DNA of 64,000 bases from Aldrovandia affinis (GCA_029706075.1 JAINUG010000004.1:70001-134000); one strand, 5' to 3'; counted from the stretch's first letter, positions 22,869 through 34,435 are shown. Made by a program: numbers and translations. Notes: generated by a model from the sequence alone, not told the origin.

Positions 22869-23838
22869 ATGGACCCAGCAGATCCAGACCAGCTCCGCTT
22901 CGCCCTCGAGCAGCAAGGTGCCATGCTCGGAGCGCACCAGGACCATCTGGAGCGTGTGACTGAACACCTGCAGTCTCTCACCTCCGGTTTGGCTGAGCTT
23001 ACCCTCACGCTGCGAGCTCCGGTCATTAACCCCGCACCCCAGCATGCCGCGGCGCCACTTCAACCCGAGCTTCCTCCGCGCCGGTGCGCGAACCACGTCT
23101 GCCTCCTCCTGAGAGATACGCAGGTGAACCGGGAGGTTGTCGTGCGTTCCTGAGTGAGTGCCAGTTGATCTTCCAACTGCAGCCATCCACGTTTCCCAGC
23201 GAATTATCCCGGGTCGCCTCGTCATCACCCAACTGACTGGTCGTGCCAAGTCCTGGGCTACCACCGCGTGGGAGGGCTCTTCCCTGCTGTCAGAGCTTTG
23301 ACCGGTTTTCCGAGGAGATGAGGAGGGTCTTCGACCGGTCTAAGCAGGGTCATGACGCGGCTCGAGAGATGCTCTACCTACGCCAGGAGGAGGGTCGGTG
23401 TCGGATTACGCCATTCGTTTCCAGACCTTGGCTAACGCCTGTGGCTGGGGAAGGAAGGCGCTGTACGACGCCTTCATCTGTGGACTCTCCGAACATCTTA
23501 AGGACGAGATCCTGACTCGTGACCTGCCAGAGTCCTTCGATGACCTTATCAGCCTTGCCATCCGCGTGGACTCCCGGCTTCAGGAGCGTCGTCGCTGGCG
23601 TAGTTCCGGAGGTTTTCCCGGGTCTGGGAGGACCGGGGTCAGGTCACCGATCGGTGCCTACAACCACCCTAGGGCAGCTCCATCTACTACCCCGGAGCCT
23701 GAACACATGCAGCTGGATCGGACCCGCCTTCCTCGTCAGGAGCGTGACCGCAGGATGGCCAACCGATCCTGTCTCTACTGCGGTGAGTCTGGGCACTTCA
23801 TTTCCAGCTGCCTACTAAGGGGAGCCAACGCCCACTAG
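22869..23838 (+). pseudogene. Gypsy gag (capsid and zinc-knuckle nucleocapsid), frameshifted
   Basis: The predicted start is the ATG at 22869, four codons into the first sequence after the priming site, with a product beginning MDPADPDQL, as in sushi-type Gag. The frame changes near 23080, 23215, 23300 and 23397. An in-frame stop at 23299 confirms that at least one of these is disabling. The last and longest frame (23398-23838) carries the capsid C-terminal part and a CCHC zinc knuckle CLYCGESGHFISSC (CX2CX4HX4C), then stops with TAG. Gag would package the element RNA in cytoplasmic particles. The position of the frame changes in short homopolymers leaves open that some are assembly errors. 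Confidence 0.85.
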
Positions 23839-23855
23839 TTAAGCGAGGAGCACTA

Positions 23856-26800
23856 GTGGGTGTCATCCCTGTTGAGCGATCCTCTAAGCAACGGACCTGC
23901 CTGCCGGTGACGATCGAGTGGGAGGGTCAGAGGCGAGAGACCACCGCGCTCATTGACTCGGGTGCTGAGGAGAGTTTCCTGGATGCTGGTGTGGTCGCGA
24001 AGTGGGGATTCCAGTTTCCAGTCTGTCACACCCCTTATTGCCAACACACTCAACGGTCAGAGACTGGCCCAAGTTACCCAGATCAGTTCCCTCTTACGTT
24101 GCGTGCCTCCGGCAACCACCAGGAGAAGATAAGGTTGCACATTATTGACTCCCTCACTCACCTATTGTCCTTGGCCACCCGTGGCTGGTGAAGCATAATC
24201 CGTCCGTGGAATGGAGCAGTCACAGGATTGTGGGTTGGAGCCCACAATGCCTTTCGAATGCCTGCAGCAAGCCCATTCATCTGTTCGAGTCCCCTGTCTT
24301 CTGTCCCGAGTCCCCTTTCTTCCGAGATGAGTCTTGACCTGTCGGGCTTTCCTTCGAGTACTGGACCTCAAGGAGGTCTTCTCCAAGTCCCGAGCCACCT
24401 GCCTGCCCCCACCGTCCCTATGATTGCGCCATTGAGCTCCTGTCTGGCGCTACCCCTCCTAGGGGGCGTCTTTTCTCCTTGTCCCGTCCCGAGACGGAGG
24501 CCATGAACACTTACCTTCAGGAGTCCTTGACCGCTGGCCTCATTCGGCCATCCTCATCACCCGCTGGAGCGGGGTTCTTCTTCGTGGGGAAGAAGGACGG
24601 TTCTCTTCGCCCCTGTATTGATTACCGTTCGCTCAACGACATCACCGTCAAGAATCGCTACCCTCTCCCCCTCATGACGTCCGCATTTGAACAACTTCAG
24701 GGAGCTACCGTCTTCACGAAGTTGGACCTGCGCAACGCCTACCACCTGGTGCGCATTCGTGAGGGGGATGAGTGGAAGACGGCGTTCAACACTCCGACAG
24801 GTCACTGGGAGTACCTGGTAATGCCTTTTGGGTTAACCAATGCCCCTGCCGTTTTCCAGGCATTGATCAACGATGTCCTCAGGGATTTCATTAATCAGTT
24901 TTGTTTTGTCTACCTGGACGATATCCTATTTTTTTCCAAGAGTATGGAGGAACATGTCACCCAGGTCCGCAGAGTTCTACAGCGTCTCCTTGAGAACAGG
25001 CTTTATGTGAAGCCAGAGAAATGTGACTTCCATTGTCACACCACCACCTTCCTGGGCTTCGTCATCTCGGCGGGGAGCATCCAAATGGATCTCGCAAGAT
25101 CAAGGCTGTCTTGGACTGGCCCCAGCCAGAGTCCCGGAAGGAGTTACAGCGCTTTCTGGGATTTGCCAATTTCTACAGAAGGTTCATCAGGAACTACAGT
25201 ACCATTGCTGCTCCACTCACCGCCCTCACCTCCATCAAGATCCGGTTTCACTGGAATCCTCAAGCTGAACTAGCCTTCCGGTCACTCAAACAACGCTTCA
25301 CTTCAGACCCCATTCTCATTCACCCTGATCCCACCGCCCAGTTTATCGCCGAGGTCGACGCTTCCAACATTGGGGCAGGTGCCATCCTTTCCCAACGCTC
25401 CGCCAAGGACAAGAAGGTTCATCCCTGCGCCTTCTATTCCCATCGCCTCAGCCCTACGGAGCAGAACTACGACATTGGCAACAGGGAACTGCTCGCAGTC
25501 AAGCTCGCCTTGGAGGAGTGGAGGCACTGGCTGGAGGGGGCTGAGGTTCCTTTTCTGGTCTGGACAGACCACAAGAACCTGGAGTACCTGCAGACTGCCA
25601 AGAGACTCAATTCCCGCCAGGCTCGTTGGTCTCTCTTCTTTTCGAGATTCAATTTTGTTCTCTCCCTATCGACCTGGATCCAAGAATACCAAACCTGATG
25701 CCCTTTCTCGCCCGTTTCGAACCCATATCCAGGGTTTCCATTCCGGACACCATCCTGCCTCAATGCTCCATCAACAGCGTTCAACTTCGCATTGAGGCAA
25801 CAGTGCGCTCTGCCTTGGAGGGTGAGGCCGGCCCCAGTCGCTGTCCCTCGAACCGCCTCTTTGTGCCCAGTTCTGTCCGATCCCAGGTGCTTCAGTGGGG
25901 TCACTCCTCCCGCTTGTCATGTCACCCTGGCATAAACAGGACTATGTCTTTTATCCAGAGACGTTTTTGGTGGCCTGCCATGGTCCAGGGCGTTAGGAGT
26001 TTTATTTCTGCCTGCTCTGTCTGTGCCCAGAATAAGGTTTCCCATCAGCATCCCTCTGGTTTGTTACAGCCCCTACCCATCCCTCACCGCCCTTGGTCCC
26101 ACATAGCTCTTGATTTTATTACGGGTTTACCCTCCTCCAACAGCAACACCACCATTATGACTGTTATTGATCGTTTTTCCAAGGCTGTTCATTTTGTCCC
26201 CTTACCCAAGCTTCCTCTCCGCCAAGGAGACTGCCACCCTCATTATCCAACACGTTTTTCGTTTACATGGCATCCCCAGTAACATTGTTTCCGACAGAGG
26301 TCCCCAGTTTATCGCCAGGTTTTGGAAGGCTTTTTGTTTACTCCTTGGTTCGTCAGTCAGCCTTTCCTCAGGTTTCCATCCCCAATCTAATGGCCAGACA
26401 GAGCGGGCTAATCAGGTTATTGAAACCGTTCTGCGATGCTTGTGCTCCCGAACCCTTCCTCTTGGAGCCAACATCTTCCCTGGGCAGAGTATGCCATCAA
26501 CTCCCAAACCTCTTCCTCATCCCGTATGTCCCCTTTGAATGCTGCCTTGGTTACCAACCACCCTTATTCCCTAGCCAGGAGAGGGAGGTGGGTGTCCCCT
26601 CTGCCGAGGCGTTCATCCGTAGATGCCGACGTACCTGGAACCTCACACGCCGCAACCTCCTCCGAGCCAGCGCCCGCATGAAGGAGACGGCGGACAAGGG
26701 ACGCTCCAAGGCTCCCGTTACCGGGTTGGGCAGCGGGTCTGGTTGACCACCAGGGACATTCCCCTCAGAATGGACCACCGCAAACTCGCACCCGTTTTAT

Positions 26801-27140
26801 TGGCCCCTTCCCATTTCCAGAATTATCAGTCCCACTGCCGTTGTTTTGAAGTTACCCCACACCATGCGTCGTATTCACCCCACCTTCCATGTTTCCCGCC
26901 TCAAGCCCCTTGTAACCCACCCTTTGTGTCCCGCCCTGAGCCACCCCCACCCCCCGCCGTATTGATGGTGGAGATGCCTACACGGTCCGTAAGATCTTGG
27001 ACGTTCGCCGCAGGGGCCGTGGTCGCCAATACCTGGTGGACTGGGAGGGCTACGGTCCCGAGGAACGTATCTGGGTCCCATCCCGGTTCATTTTGGACAA
27101 AACCCTTATCAGAGACTTTGAGTGTTCCCGACCTGTCTAA
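23856..27140 (+). pseudogene. Gypsy pol: protease, RT, RNase H, integrase, chromodomain, frameshifted
   Basis: Pol follows gag in a different frame. The protease has its catalytic LIDSGA motif near 23950. The reverse transcriptase lies mainly in 24479-25080, with [11 protein letters not shown] and the active-site YLDD. Frame then changes near 25090 and RNase H follows with [10 protein letters not shown] and a later TDHKNLEYL. The integrase has an N-terminal H2C2 zinc finger (about 25910-26030), the first catalytic Asp in ALDFITGLP, the second in SDRGPQF and the Glu in NGQTERANQ. Further frame changes occur near 26210, 26470, 26540 and 26690. A chromodomain of about 50 residues with the [12 protein letters not shown] core ends at TAA 27138-27140. 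Chromodomains in this group direct integration to chromatin. The copy is inactive as read. Confidence 0.88.
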
Positions 27141-27330
27141 TATTTTGCCATGTGTTTACCCTGCCTGTCTGAGATTCTGCCCCGTGCCTTTACCCTGCCT
27201 GTCTGAGATTCTGCCATGTGTTTTGACCCTGCCTGTCTGAGATTCTGCCCCGTGCCTTTACCCTGCCTGTCTGAGATTCTGCCATGTGTTTTGACCCTGC
27301 CTGTTCTGAGATCCCGCCACGTGCTTTGCC
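27141..27330 (+). repeat. 34-bp tandem repeat in the Gypsy 3' untranslated region
   Basis: ACCCTGCCTGTCTGAGATTC starts at 27158, 27192, 27226, 27260 and 27294 (exact 34-bp spacing). Units alternate between a CCCGTGCCTTTA and a CATGTGTTTTGA version, giving a 68-bp higher-order period. The array lies between the pol stop codon and the hairpin/polypurine tract. Confidence 0.9.
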
Positions 27331-27392
27331 CCCGTTCTGCCTGGCTTTCCCTGCGTCTTCTTTGTTTATCTGTTTTTGTTGTTCCTCCTGTT

Positions 27393-27423
27393 AAACGCCA
27401 AGAGGCGTTTCTTAGGGGGGGGG
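27393..27423 (+). promoter_or_regulatory. Hairpin and polypurine tract before the Gypsy 3' LTR
   Basis: AAACGCC (27393-27399), loop AAGA and GGCGTTT (27404-27410) form a perfect 7-bp stem. A purine run of A plus nine G follows at 27414-27422. It sits 3-4 nt from the 3' LTR and is the expected plus-strand primer for reverse transcription. Confidence 0.75.
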
Positions 27424-27426
27424 TCC

Positions 27427-28294
27427 TGTTATATTCTGAGTGTTTGTTTCTGTCACGTTCTGCTCTCCCGTCTGTTATCGTTCCCGTTCCGTTTATTTCT
27501 AGATCCACTCCTTGTCTTGTCATGCACTTCGGGTGTTTAGAATTTACGGGTTTCCTCTGCCTTCGCTTATTCTCTCGTTTTCTTCTTTCCTACTTTCGTG
27601 ATCGCACTTTGTATATATTAGTTAGATGTGTACAGTACTAACTAACTAATCTACTAACGTTAGGGATTTAGATTTAGTTACTAACACTACTAATCACTAA
27701 TTATCTCACGCTTCCTACTACCGGCATTTCTCTCTCATTATCCTATCCCTGCTTAGTTTTCCGTTCTCTCCTCATACGCACGCAACGTTTCTCCTTGCGT
27801 ACCTCCCCTTTTACTATGCACGTGTCTGCCTGCTCTCCCAGGTCGTTTATTGTCTATATGTTTGTATGGTTCAGTGTCCGTGTCTTACGTTTCCCTCTTG
27901 TTATGTAATTATCTCTTCCCTGTGTTCCAGCCTCTCTCTCCTCGTTGTCTCACCTGATTTCTATTATGTCTCCCTGTATATATGTTCAGTGTTTTCATTT
28001 CCCCTTGTCAGTACGTTGATTCTATTTCCCTGAGCCTACCTTTCCGAAGCCAGAGTTATTAGCATTTTCCGAGATTACCCTTTGATTACGACCCCGAGCC
28101 TGCCCAGTGATTTTGTCCTTTTGCCCTTCTGATTCCTGAGTATCGACCTTTTGACTGCCCTATTACTACTTCTCTCTGCCTCACGATTTTGTACCTCTGA
28201 TTCCCTGATTCTTGGTTTTGACCCCTGCCTGTTAATAAACAACTCTTTTGCCTAATCCCTGATCTGCGTCTGGGTCCTTACCGCGGTCGTCACA
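27427..28294 (+). repeat. Gypsy 3' LTR
   Basis: 868 bp, matching the 5' LTR except for a CT-dinucleotide indel, two T-run indels and one C-run indel. AATAAA lies at 28234-28239. The target duplication TGTGC follows at 28295. Confidence 0.95.
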
Positions 28295-28483
28295 TGTGCG
28301 CTCTTAAGCGTATAATCCCAGAGCGTTTGCAAATGACCAGGGGTCGGTTGTGTAACACAATATCAGATGTAAGGCTAATGCAACGACTGCAATAATATTA
28401 GCCGCTTTAGATGCGTGTGTGTTTGTATGTGCCGCAATTCTGGGGCTGAAATGCATTTCTGTCTCGCCTTAACACACAAACAT

Positions 28484-28485
28484 TG

Positions 28486-28537
<52 letters not shown>

Positions 28538-28625
28538 CACACAGAGACACACACACACAGACACACAGACACAAAGACACAAAGACACACAGACACACAG
28601 ACACACAGACACACACACACGTGCA
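28484..28625. repeat. (AC)n array with AGACAC variants
   Basis: About 140 bp of AC dinucleotides; the right half has recurring ACACAGAC and ACAAAGAC units. His/Thr and Val/Cys open frames are artefacts. Confidence 0.95.
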
Positions 28626-30167
28626 CACACGTGCACACAGGTGTGTACATCTATGCACAATGTTTGTGTGTTGCAGGCGAGACGAAAGTGCATTTCAGAC
28701 CCAGATTTGGGGATTCCAGAATCCAGCCAGCTCTGAAGCACAGAGCTTATTCCACACCCTGGTGGCACCAGGCCAACATTTACTGGAACACGGTGCCAAC
28801 ACCCTATAATCCAGTACCTATAATGTAACACTGTTCCTCTGGATGTGCCACAGCAGGGAGAGATTATTTCCACAGTGTGTCTGTGAATGCACCCCAGCTC
28901 CTCCCCGCTGGGTCATCTCCCAGCAGGGCCCCAGCAGGCGTGCCGCGGTGAAGCCGTGTACAGAAACGCACGCTTCCGTAAACAAGATAGACAGGCACGG
29001 TCACTAATTAGACCCTCGGCCGAACCAGTTACCAATTCAAACACAGCGCTCTTTAAAGTCCATCCACCATAACAAAATCTTAGCACTTGGAGTTATTGTA
29101 CAAGTATATATAAATACGATTTCCGAATAGAATTTGTAGATACAGCATATATAAAAATATGTATTTATTTATTTGTCAGGGACATAGCAAAAGCATTATT
29201 ACACTGTTTAAAAAAACAAGCATCAGAGGCACTGCATTAAGCGTTTTTAGCCAAAGGCTAATTTCCACAATAAACTACAGAACAGAAAAGTATGTATTGA
29301 AAAACACTTTATAATAACTATCACAGTCAGTAGATCATGAACAAACTATTCAATTTATAAATGTCTAATTGTCATGTAGAAAATGTTTGTAACTGATTAG
29401 CAACTGTGTTACTTGTCCATTTCATTGATGAAGGTGTCTCCTGGCCTTTTGAAATGTGCTAATAAGGCCAGAAAATGTTGCAACTTTAGAGTAGGGTCCA
29501 CAAAAAGCATTATAAATTACTAATATATTATTTATGAATACATTTCATGGATAAAAACATCTGATGAATAGTTGAAACTTTAGAATGGGGCCCAGATGTC
29601 TATAAATGATCATTATGGCCTTTACAAATGTATTACTAATCATTCAATAATACAAATTAATCAATAATGACCAGTTACCAATTAACTAATGCTTTATTAA
29701 AAAGTTATGAATGAGTAACTGAAGTTATAAGTTAACTAATAATTTATAAAGTATATAGTTATTATACCAAAAATGTAAATAAATGAAAGAAAATACATGC
29801 AGAAATGCATATAGGTATACGCATATAGTTGACATTAAGTTCATAAAATATGCATATAATATATTATTTAGCCTGCGATTCAAGATTGATGTGTAAATTG
29901 CATCCGATAATGAGCTTGATTTGTGGAGCGATACGGGGAACGTGAACCATCCCAAGTGCTCATTTAACGGGATGGTTTAACCTAGACAGTCAGTGGACAT
30001 GGCATTGCTTTGATTATTTATTCATGGTTCTCTATCAAAGTCTCTCCAGACTGGCATGTACATTCTGTATGCACTGTACACATCCTGCTAGCTGGGGTTA
30101 CCATTCTCCATTACCATTCTCGGGTTTGAGAGGTTTCAGACTACAGAGTATGGTATAACTTTTTAAC

Positions 30168-30190
<23 letters not shown>
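28626..30190. other. Non-coding, AT-rich, with possible MITE remnant and (AT)n
   Basis: From 29100 onward the sequence is AT-rich. Two segments (about 29460-29530 and 29570-29640) share the pattern GAAACTTTAGA/CAACTTTAGAGTAGGG, then TATAAAT, which suggests an old AT-rich repeat or MITE. An (AT)n tract at 30168-30192 is the insertion site of the following Tc1 element. No gene was seen. Confidence 0.4.
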
Positions 30191-30198
<8 letters not shown>

Positions 30199-30414
30199 GG
30201 GGAAATAAGTATTGAACACATCAACATTTTTCCCAGTAAATGTATTTCCAATGAGGCCATTCAAGTGAAATTTGCACCAGACTTTGGTATTAACTCAAGA
30301 AATCCAGACAAAAAATCTAAACATTAAAGTCCATATGTAAATAAAGTTATGTGTAATAAAGTGGAATGACATAGGAAAAAAGTATTGAACACACTAACTG
30401 AAATTAATTCAATA

Positions 30415-30610
30415 CTTAAACCCAATTGAACATTTATGGAAGCATCTGAAGATCCAGATTCACAAGAGGGCCCCCCGCAATCTTCAAGATATAAAGACAA
30501 TCTGTGTAGAGGAATGGGCCAAAATCACACCTGAATACTGCGGGCAATTAGTTACTTCATACAGAAAGCGCCTTGAAGCTGTCATTACAAACAAAGGCTT
30601 CTCCACTAAG
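30415..30610 (+). pseudogene. Tc1 transposase C-terminal part, inverted within the element
   Basis: The plus strand here encodes the expected C-terminal end of the same transposase: LNPIEHLWKHLK, with the third catalytic Glu, through [13 protein letters not shown] to a GFSTK end. In an intact element this follows SPDL on the same strand. The flipped segment is bounded by CTTA (30415-30418) and TAAG (30607-30610), which are reverse complements, so the inversion probably used this 4-bp inverted homology. Confidence 0.85.
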
Positions 30611-30612
30611 TC

Positions 30613-31435
30613 AGGTGATTGACTGGGCCATTCCAACAAGTTGATTTTCTTTCTCTGAAACCAATTGCGAGTTTCCTTTGCTGTATGCTTTGGATCGTTG
30701 TTCTGCCGGAAGGTCCACCCACGTCTCATCCTCAGCATCCTGGTGGATGGCAGCAGGTTCATCTCAAGAATCTCTCTGTACATGGCTCCATTTATTGTTC
30801 TTTCAATTATATGAAGTCTGCCAGTACCACGAGAGGAGAAACAGCCCCACATCATGATACTTCCACCTCCAAACTTCACTGTTGGTATAGTGTTATTCGG
30901 GTGATGTGCAGTGCCATTGGAGTGCTCCTCCAAACATGGTGTGTTGTGTGACAGCCAAAAAGTTAAATTTTGGTCTCATCTGACCAGAGTACATGCTCCC
31001 AGTAGTTCACTGGCTTGTCCAAATGTTGTTTGGAAAACTTTAAACGAGCTTCAACATGTTTTTTTTTCAGTAGTGGAGTCTTGCGGACTGAGCGTGCACA
31101 GAGGCCATGGCGGTGGAATGCATTGCCTACTGTCCTTTCTGTCACAGTTGTACCTGCTGCCTCCAAGTCTTTCTGGAGCTCTTTCCTAGTGGTCCTTGGC
31201 TCTTTGGCTACTCTTCTAAGTATCCTTCTGACTCCCTGATCAGAAATCTTGCGAGGAGCTCCTGTGCGTGGCCGGTTGATGGTGGAGTGATGTTGCTTCC
31301 ACTTACGGATAATGCCCCCAATGGTGCTTACTGGAAGATTCAGACGTTGTGAAATACGTAGCCAATTCCATTTTCATGTTTTGCAACAATCTGGTTGTGA
31401 AGGTCTTGAGAGAGCTCTTTGCTTTTACCCATCAT
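30613..31435 (-). pseudogene. Tc1 transposase, N-terminal and central part
   Basis: From an ATG at 31435 the minus strand encodes an N-terminal paired-like helix-turn-helix region, with the frame changing near 31355. A linker follows with [13 protein letters not shown] and then the first catalytic Asp in LWSDETK (about 30970). A stop codon follows directly after ETKI and the frame shifts again near 30950. [12 protein letters not shown] is present. The usual second catalytic Asp lies in a QDNDPKH motif; here the sequence reads QNNDPKH, so the second Asp is replaced by Asn. Coding ends abruptly after SQSPDL, where the inversion begins. The enzyme normally binds the inverted repeats and does cut-and-paste transposition; this copy is inactive. 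Confidence 0.85.
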
Positions 31436-31815
31436 TAGATGTTTCTTGTGTGGCACCTTGATAACAAAAAAAAAACCTTTTATAGCCCATCAATATATTC
31501 TAACCCAGCTGACATTAATTAGCACAGATTGGAGGTAGAGTTGCCTCCTAATTAGTTATGGTTTTCAGCTGGTTCCTTGCCTTTCCTTGCTGTGGTGTTC
31601 TGCTTTTTCTTAGTGTGTTCAATACTTTTTTCCTGTTTCATTCCACTTTATTACACATAACTTTATTTACATATGGACTTTAATGTTTAGATTTTTTGTC
31701 TGCATTTTTTGAGTTAATATCAAAGTCTGGTGCAAATTTCACTTGAATAGGCTCATTGGAAATACATTTACTGGACAAAATGTTGATGTGTTCAATACCT
31801 ATTTCCCCCATTGTA

Positions 31816-32260
31816 TATAGTATATATATATAATTTCTTTTTATTTTATAAATACCACGGCTTGGATGAATACTCGATTCTGATTGGTTAACAGCCGAGG
31901 TAAATCCTTCTCACTTCGAAAACAAGTTCCATATTTAGTCGTCAAAACAGACGCGCTGCATAAACAAGGATCAACGTTCAGCACTGGAACTTCAAATTCA
32001 AACGGGCATGACGGCTCATCTGCAGATCTGTCAAGTTATGAAAATTAATATCCAGACCATCAATCAATGAGACTGTGTAGGAGTGTACTAAAGCAACAGA
32101 ACTCGTTTGATTAGATAAAAACATTGCAATGACTTTGTGGAAGTGTTTTAACTCAACCAGACTCCCACACCAACTTGGGTTGTGTGGTAATGTTATGGAT
32201 AACTTGAAACCATTAAATAGTTTAACGTTATACTAACAGTTTTTAGTGTTATACAGTGGG
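31816..32260. other. Non-coding; possible dispersed repeat
   Basis: The segment near 31850-31910 with gaatactcgattctgattgg resembles a motif common in fish repeats, but I see no termini. No gene was seen. Confidence 0.4.
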
Positions 32261-32261
32261 G

Positions 32262-32401
32262 TATAGTGTGAAGGGTGTGGGCGTACAGTGGGGATACAGT
32301 GGGCAGGGTGTGGGTGTACAGTGGGCAGGGTGTGGGGGGTACAGTGCGCAGGGTGTGGGGGTACAGTGGGCAGGGTATGGGGGGTACAGTGGGCAGGGTA
32401 T
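32262..32401 (+). repeat. 22-24-bp minisatellite, about 6 copies
   Basis: Units with core tacagtgggcagggtgtggg repeat with small length changes (22-24 bp). The core is the reverse complement, with one substitution, of the 23-bp unit at 20776-20922. Confidence 0.9.
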
Positions 32402-34430
32402 GGTAATACTTCAAACATGCTCATATAAGCACCAATGTGTATAATATAACTTTTATCGAATTGTATTATTAAAAAATATATAGATTTGTTTTTCCTTTTT
32501 CTCTCTTACATTTTTCCTCTGCTTTCTTTTTCTTTAATTAGTGGGATGAATACATCCTGATAAGTTTATAGGCACCTTCACTATTTTACATTATTTCTAA
32601 AAATTATTAAAATAATAAAAAGTTTAAAAATGTCCTGTTTCTTTACTTTTTGTATAATTTTGCACTTAACTTCAGTCATTCTTTTTTCATATTTTCACTT
32701 TCCTGTAAAATGTCTGTGTGACAGTGCCCTGTAATAAGCACTATACAAATAAAATAAAAGTGAAGTCAATAAAACAACTTTTTTCCCATTTTAAAAACCT
32801 AATGGAGTGAGGTTCACTGATGAATGTAGGCCTCTGGTGCTTCTTATACTGTGTACTGTATGTTGATTGTTTATGCTTTATTGTACACAAGTGTGGAAAA
32901 ATGTTCTGCGTCATTGTACCCAACAATCAAGGGGGAAAACAAAGGGGATGGAACGGTAAAAGAGAGGAACAAAAACAAAAACATTGGCCAGTACTATCAG
33001 TTCAATATTGCACAATTCATTAATAAAATACTTTTTTTTACCCCATCCATTGCACTGCCCCCCCCTGCTTGAGAAAGATTACCTCAAAGCATTTTCTGAG
33101 CTGTTGTGTTGATTGAGCAGCATTATGGAGTATGGGACTTTTTATATTTAATATTTCTGTAGTTAGGCACCTTGAAGTATGTGTGAAAGTACATAGAAGT
33201 ACAAAGGACTGGTATTGGCATTAATAAATATGTTATAAATAATCCCGTCTTCTGTTGCATGATGGTGCTTTTTCGTCCAGAAGAGAGATCTATTTCTGGA
33301 AATAGCTTTAATTTGTTTAGCTACCGCTATTTATCATGTTGCACATCTTATCCAGGAGTATAAATATAACTTTTGTGCAGCTATTAGTCTTGTTTAGCTA
33401 ATAGTTGTCTGATTCAAATGAAGTGTGCTAATTGGGCCTGGGCCGGATCACCATGAGAATGAGAATCTGTAAAAACCTAAGAAAGTAAAACTTTAGCGTC
33501 TGAGAGGTTAAACTGATTAGCTGGTCTCTAAAGATCTTAAAATAAAACAAGGTAATAATGTTCTCCTTGGCCTGTTTTTATAAGAAATGGTATTTAGAAG
33601 GTGTGAAAGGTGAAATTATGACGGGGAAATTGGGTACTAGCTTTAATTACTCATAATCTGAGCTCCGCCGTTCCCGGCCCGCGGTGCGTCTATAGCCAGA
33701 CTGCCGTTTTGCGCCATGAATGAATTAAGAGACGCAGGAAGGCCTTCACACAAGGGGCGACACAATACCCAGAAAAGGTTAAAGTGACTGTATTAAAAAT
33801 GAATTACAAATTAATTAATTAATCTTCTGAAGGGGCTGAAGACAGAGACTCGCAGCGAGTCTGTAAAGTAATTACTTGATGGTGAAAGCTCTGTCCTTAA
33901 TGTCAGTTCAGTTCAGTTCAGTTCATTTCAGTTCATTTCAGTTCGGAAGGATCCTATCTACAAACAGTGCTCCATGTCTACATTCCAGGCTTTCAAATTT
34001 ATTTAAACCTTTTTTTTTTTTTTATCAAGGCAAACGTTACCCCTTCTTGTAATTTCCTCATAGATCATAACCCCTTTTGACCGAATCGAAACAAACAAAG
34101 GGGGAAAACATTAAAATACAAAATAAACACCGGTGCAGTGATTAATTCCTCGGGAATAATTTGGCGCCAGCTGGACGTTAGCTCCTGATGTATCACCTTC
34201 TATACAGAGTTCGGGCAGAGCACTGCATTCAGAGACTAAACCTGCAGCTGTTCCCCCTCTTCCTCTCCTCTCAGGTGTGTGTGTGTGGGGGGGTGAGTTC
34301 TCTTCAGCTGAGTGACGGATTCAGACTGCAGCCGAGACAACCACCTGTTAGCCCATTGCTCATTATCAAGAAAAGCATCCCTCCGAAACTCAAGGTGGGG
34401 GGGAAGATGGCTGGGCGTGGCACGCTAAAC
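32402..34430. other. Non-coding, no gene recognised
   Basis: AT-rich at left. The 33240-33850 interval looks unique with TAATTA-type words. A TTCAG/TTCATTTCAG tandem tract lies at 33905-33944 and a poly-T run at 34009-34023. No exon or RNA gene was recognised. Confidence 0.4.
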
Positions 34431-34435
34431 CTGAT

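Larger units (their letters stand above)
21984..28294 (+). mobile_element. Ty3/Gypsy chromovirus LTR retrotransposon (sushi type), complete but frameshifted
   Basis: Structure from left to right: LTR, self-priming site, gag with zinc knuckle, protease, reverse transcriptase, RNase H, integrase, chromodomain, 34-bp tandem repeats, hairpin, polypurine tract, LTR. The target duplication TGTGC is perfect at 21979-21983 and 28295-28299. The two LTRs differ by four 1-2 bp indels; I noticed no substitution. The coding region has many frame changes, so this copy should not make functional proteins. The domain order with integrase after RNase H and the C-terminal chromodomain place it among chromoviruses. 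Near-identical LTRs point to a recent insertion. Confidence 0.93.
30194..31813 (-). mobile_element. Tc1/mariner transposon with ~205-bp inverted repeats, internally inverted
   Basis: The ends are CAATGGGGGAAATAAGTATT and its reverse complement, flanked by TA on both sides (30192-30193, 31814-31815). The terminal inverted repeats extend about 205 bp (30194-30398 and 31606-31813) with few differences. Total length is 1.62 kb, normal for a fish Tc1 element. The insertion lies within an (AT)n tract. The transposase runs on the minus strand, but its last part (30415-30610) is flipped to the plus strand. Confidence 0.92.

Noticed and set aside
23790-23860. Programmed -1 frameshift between gag and pol of the Gypsy element
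   Set aside because: Pol is in the -1 frame, as in sushi elements, but no canonical slippery heptamer is visible and other frame changes are random, so it cannot be claimed.
28484-28625. CRISPR-like regular array
   Set aside because: Simple (AC)n repeats without unique spacers; the window is eukaryotic.
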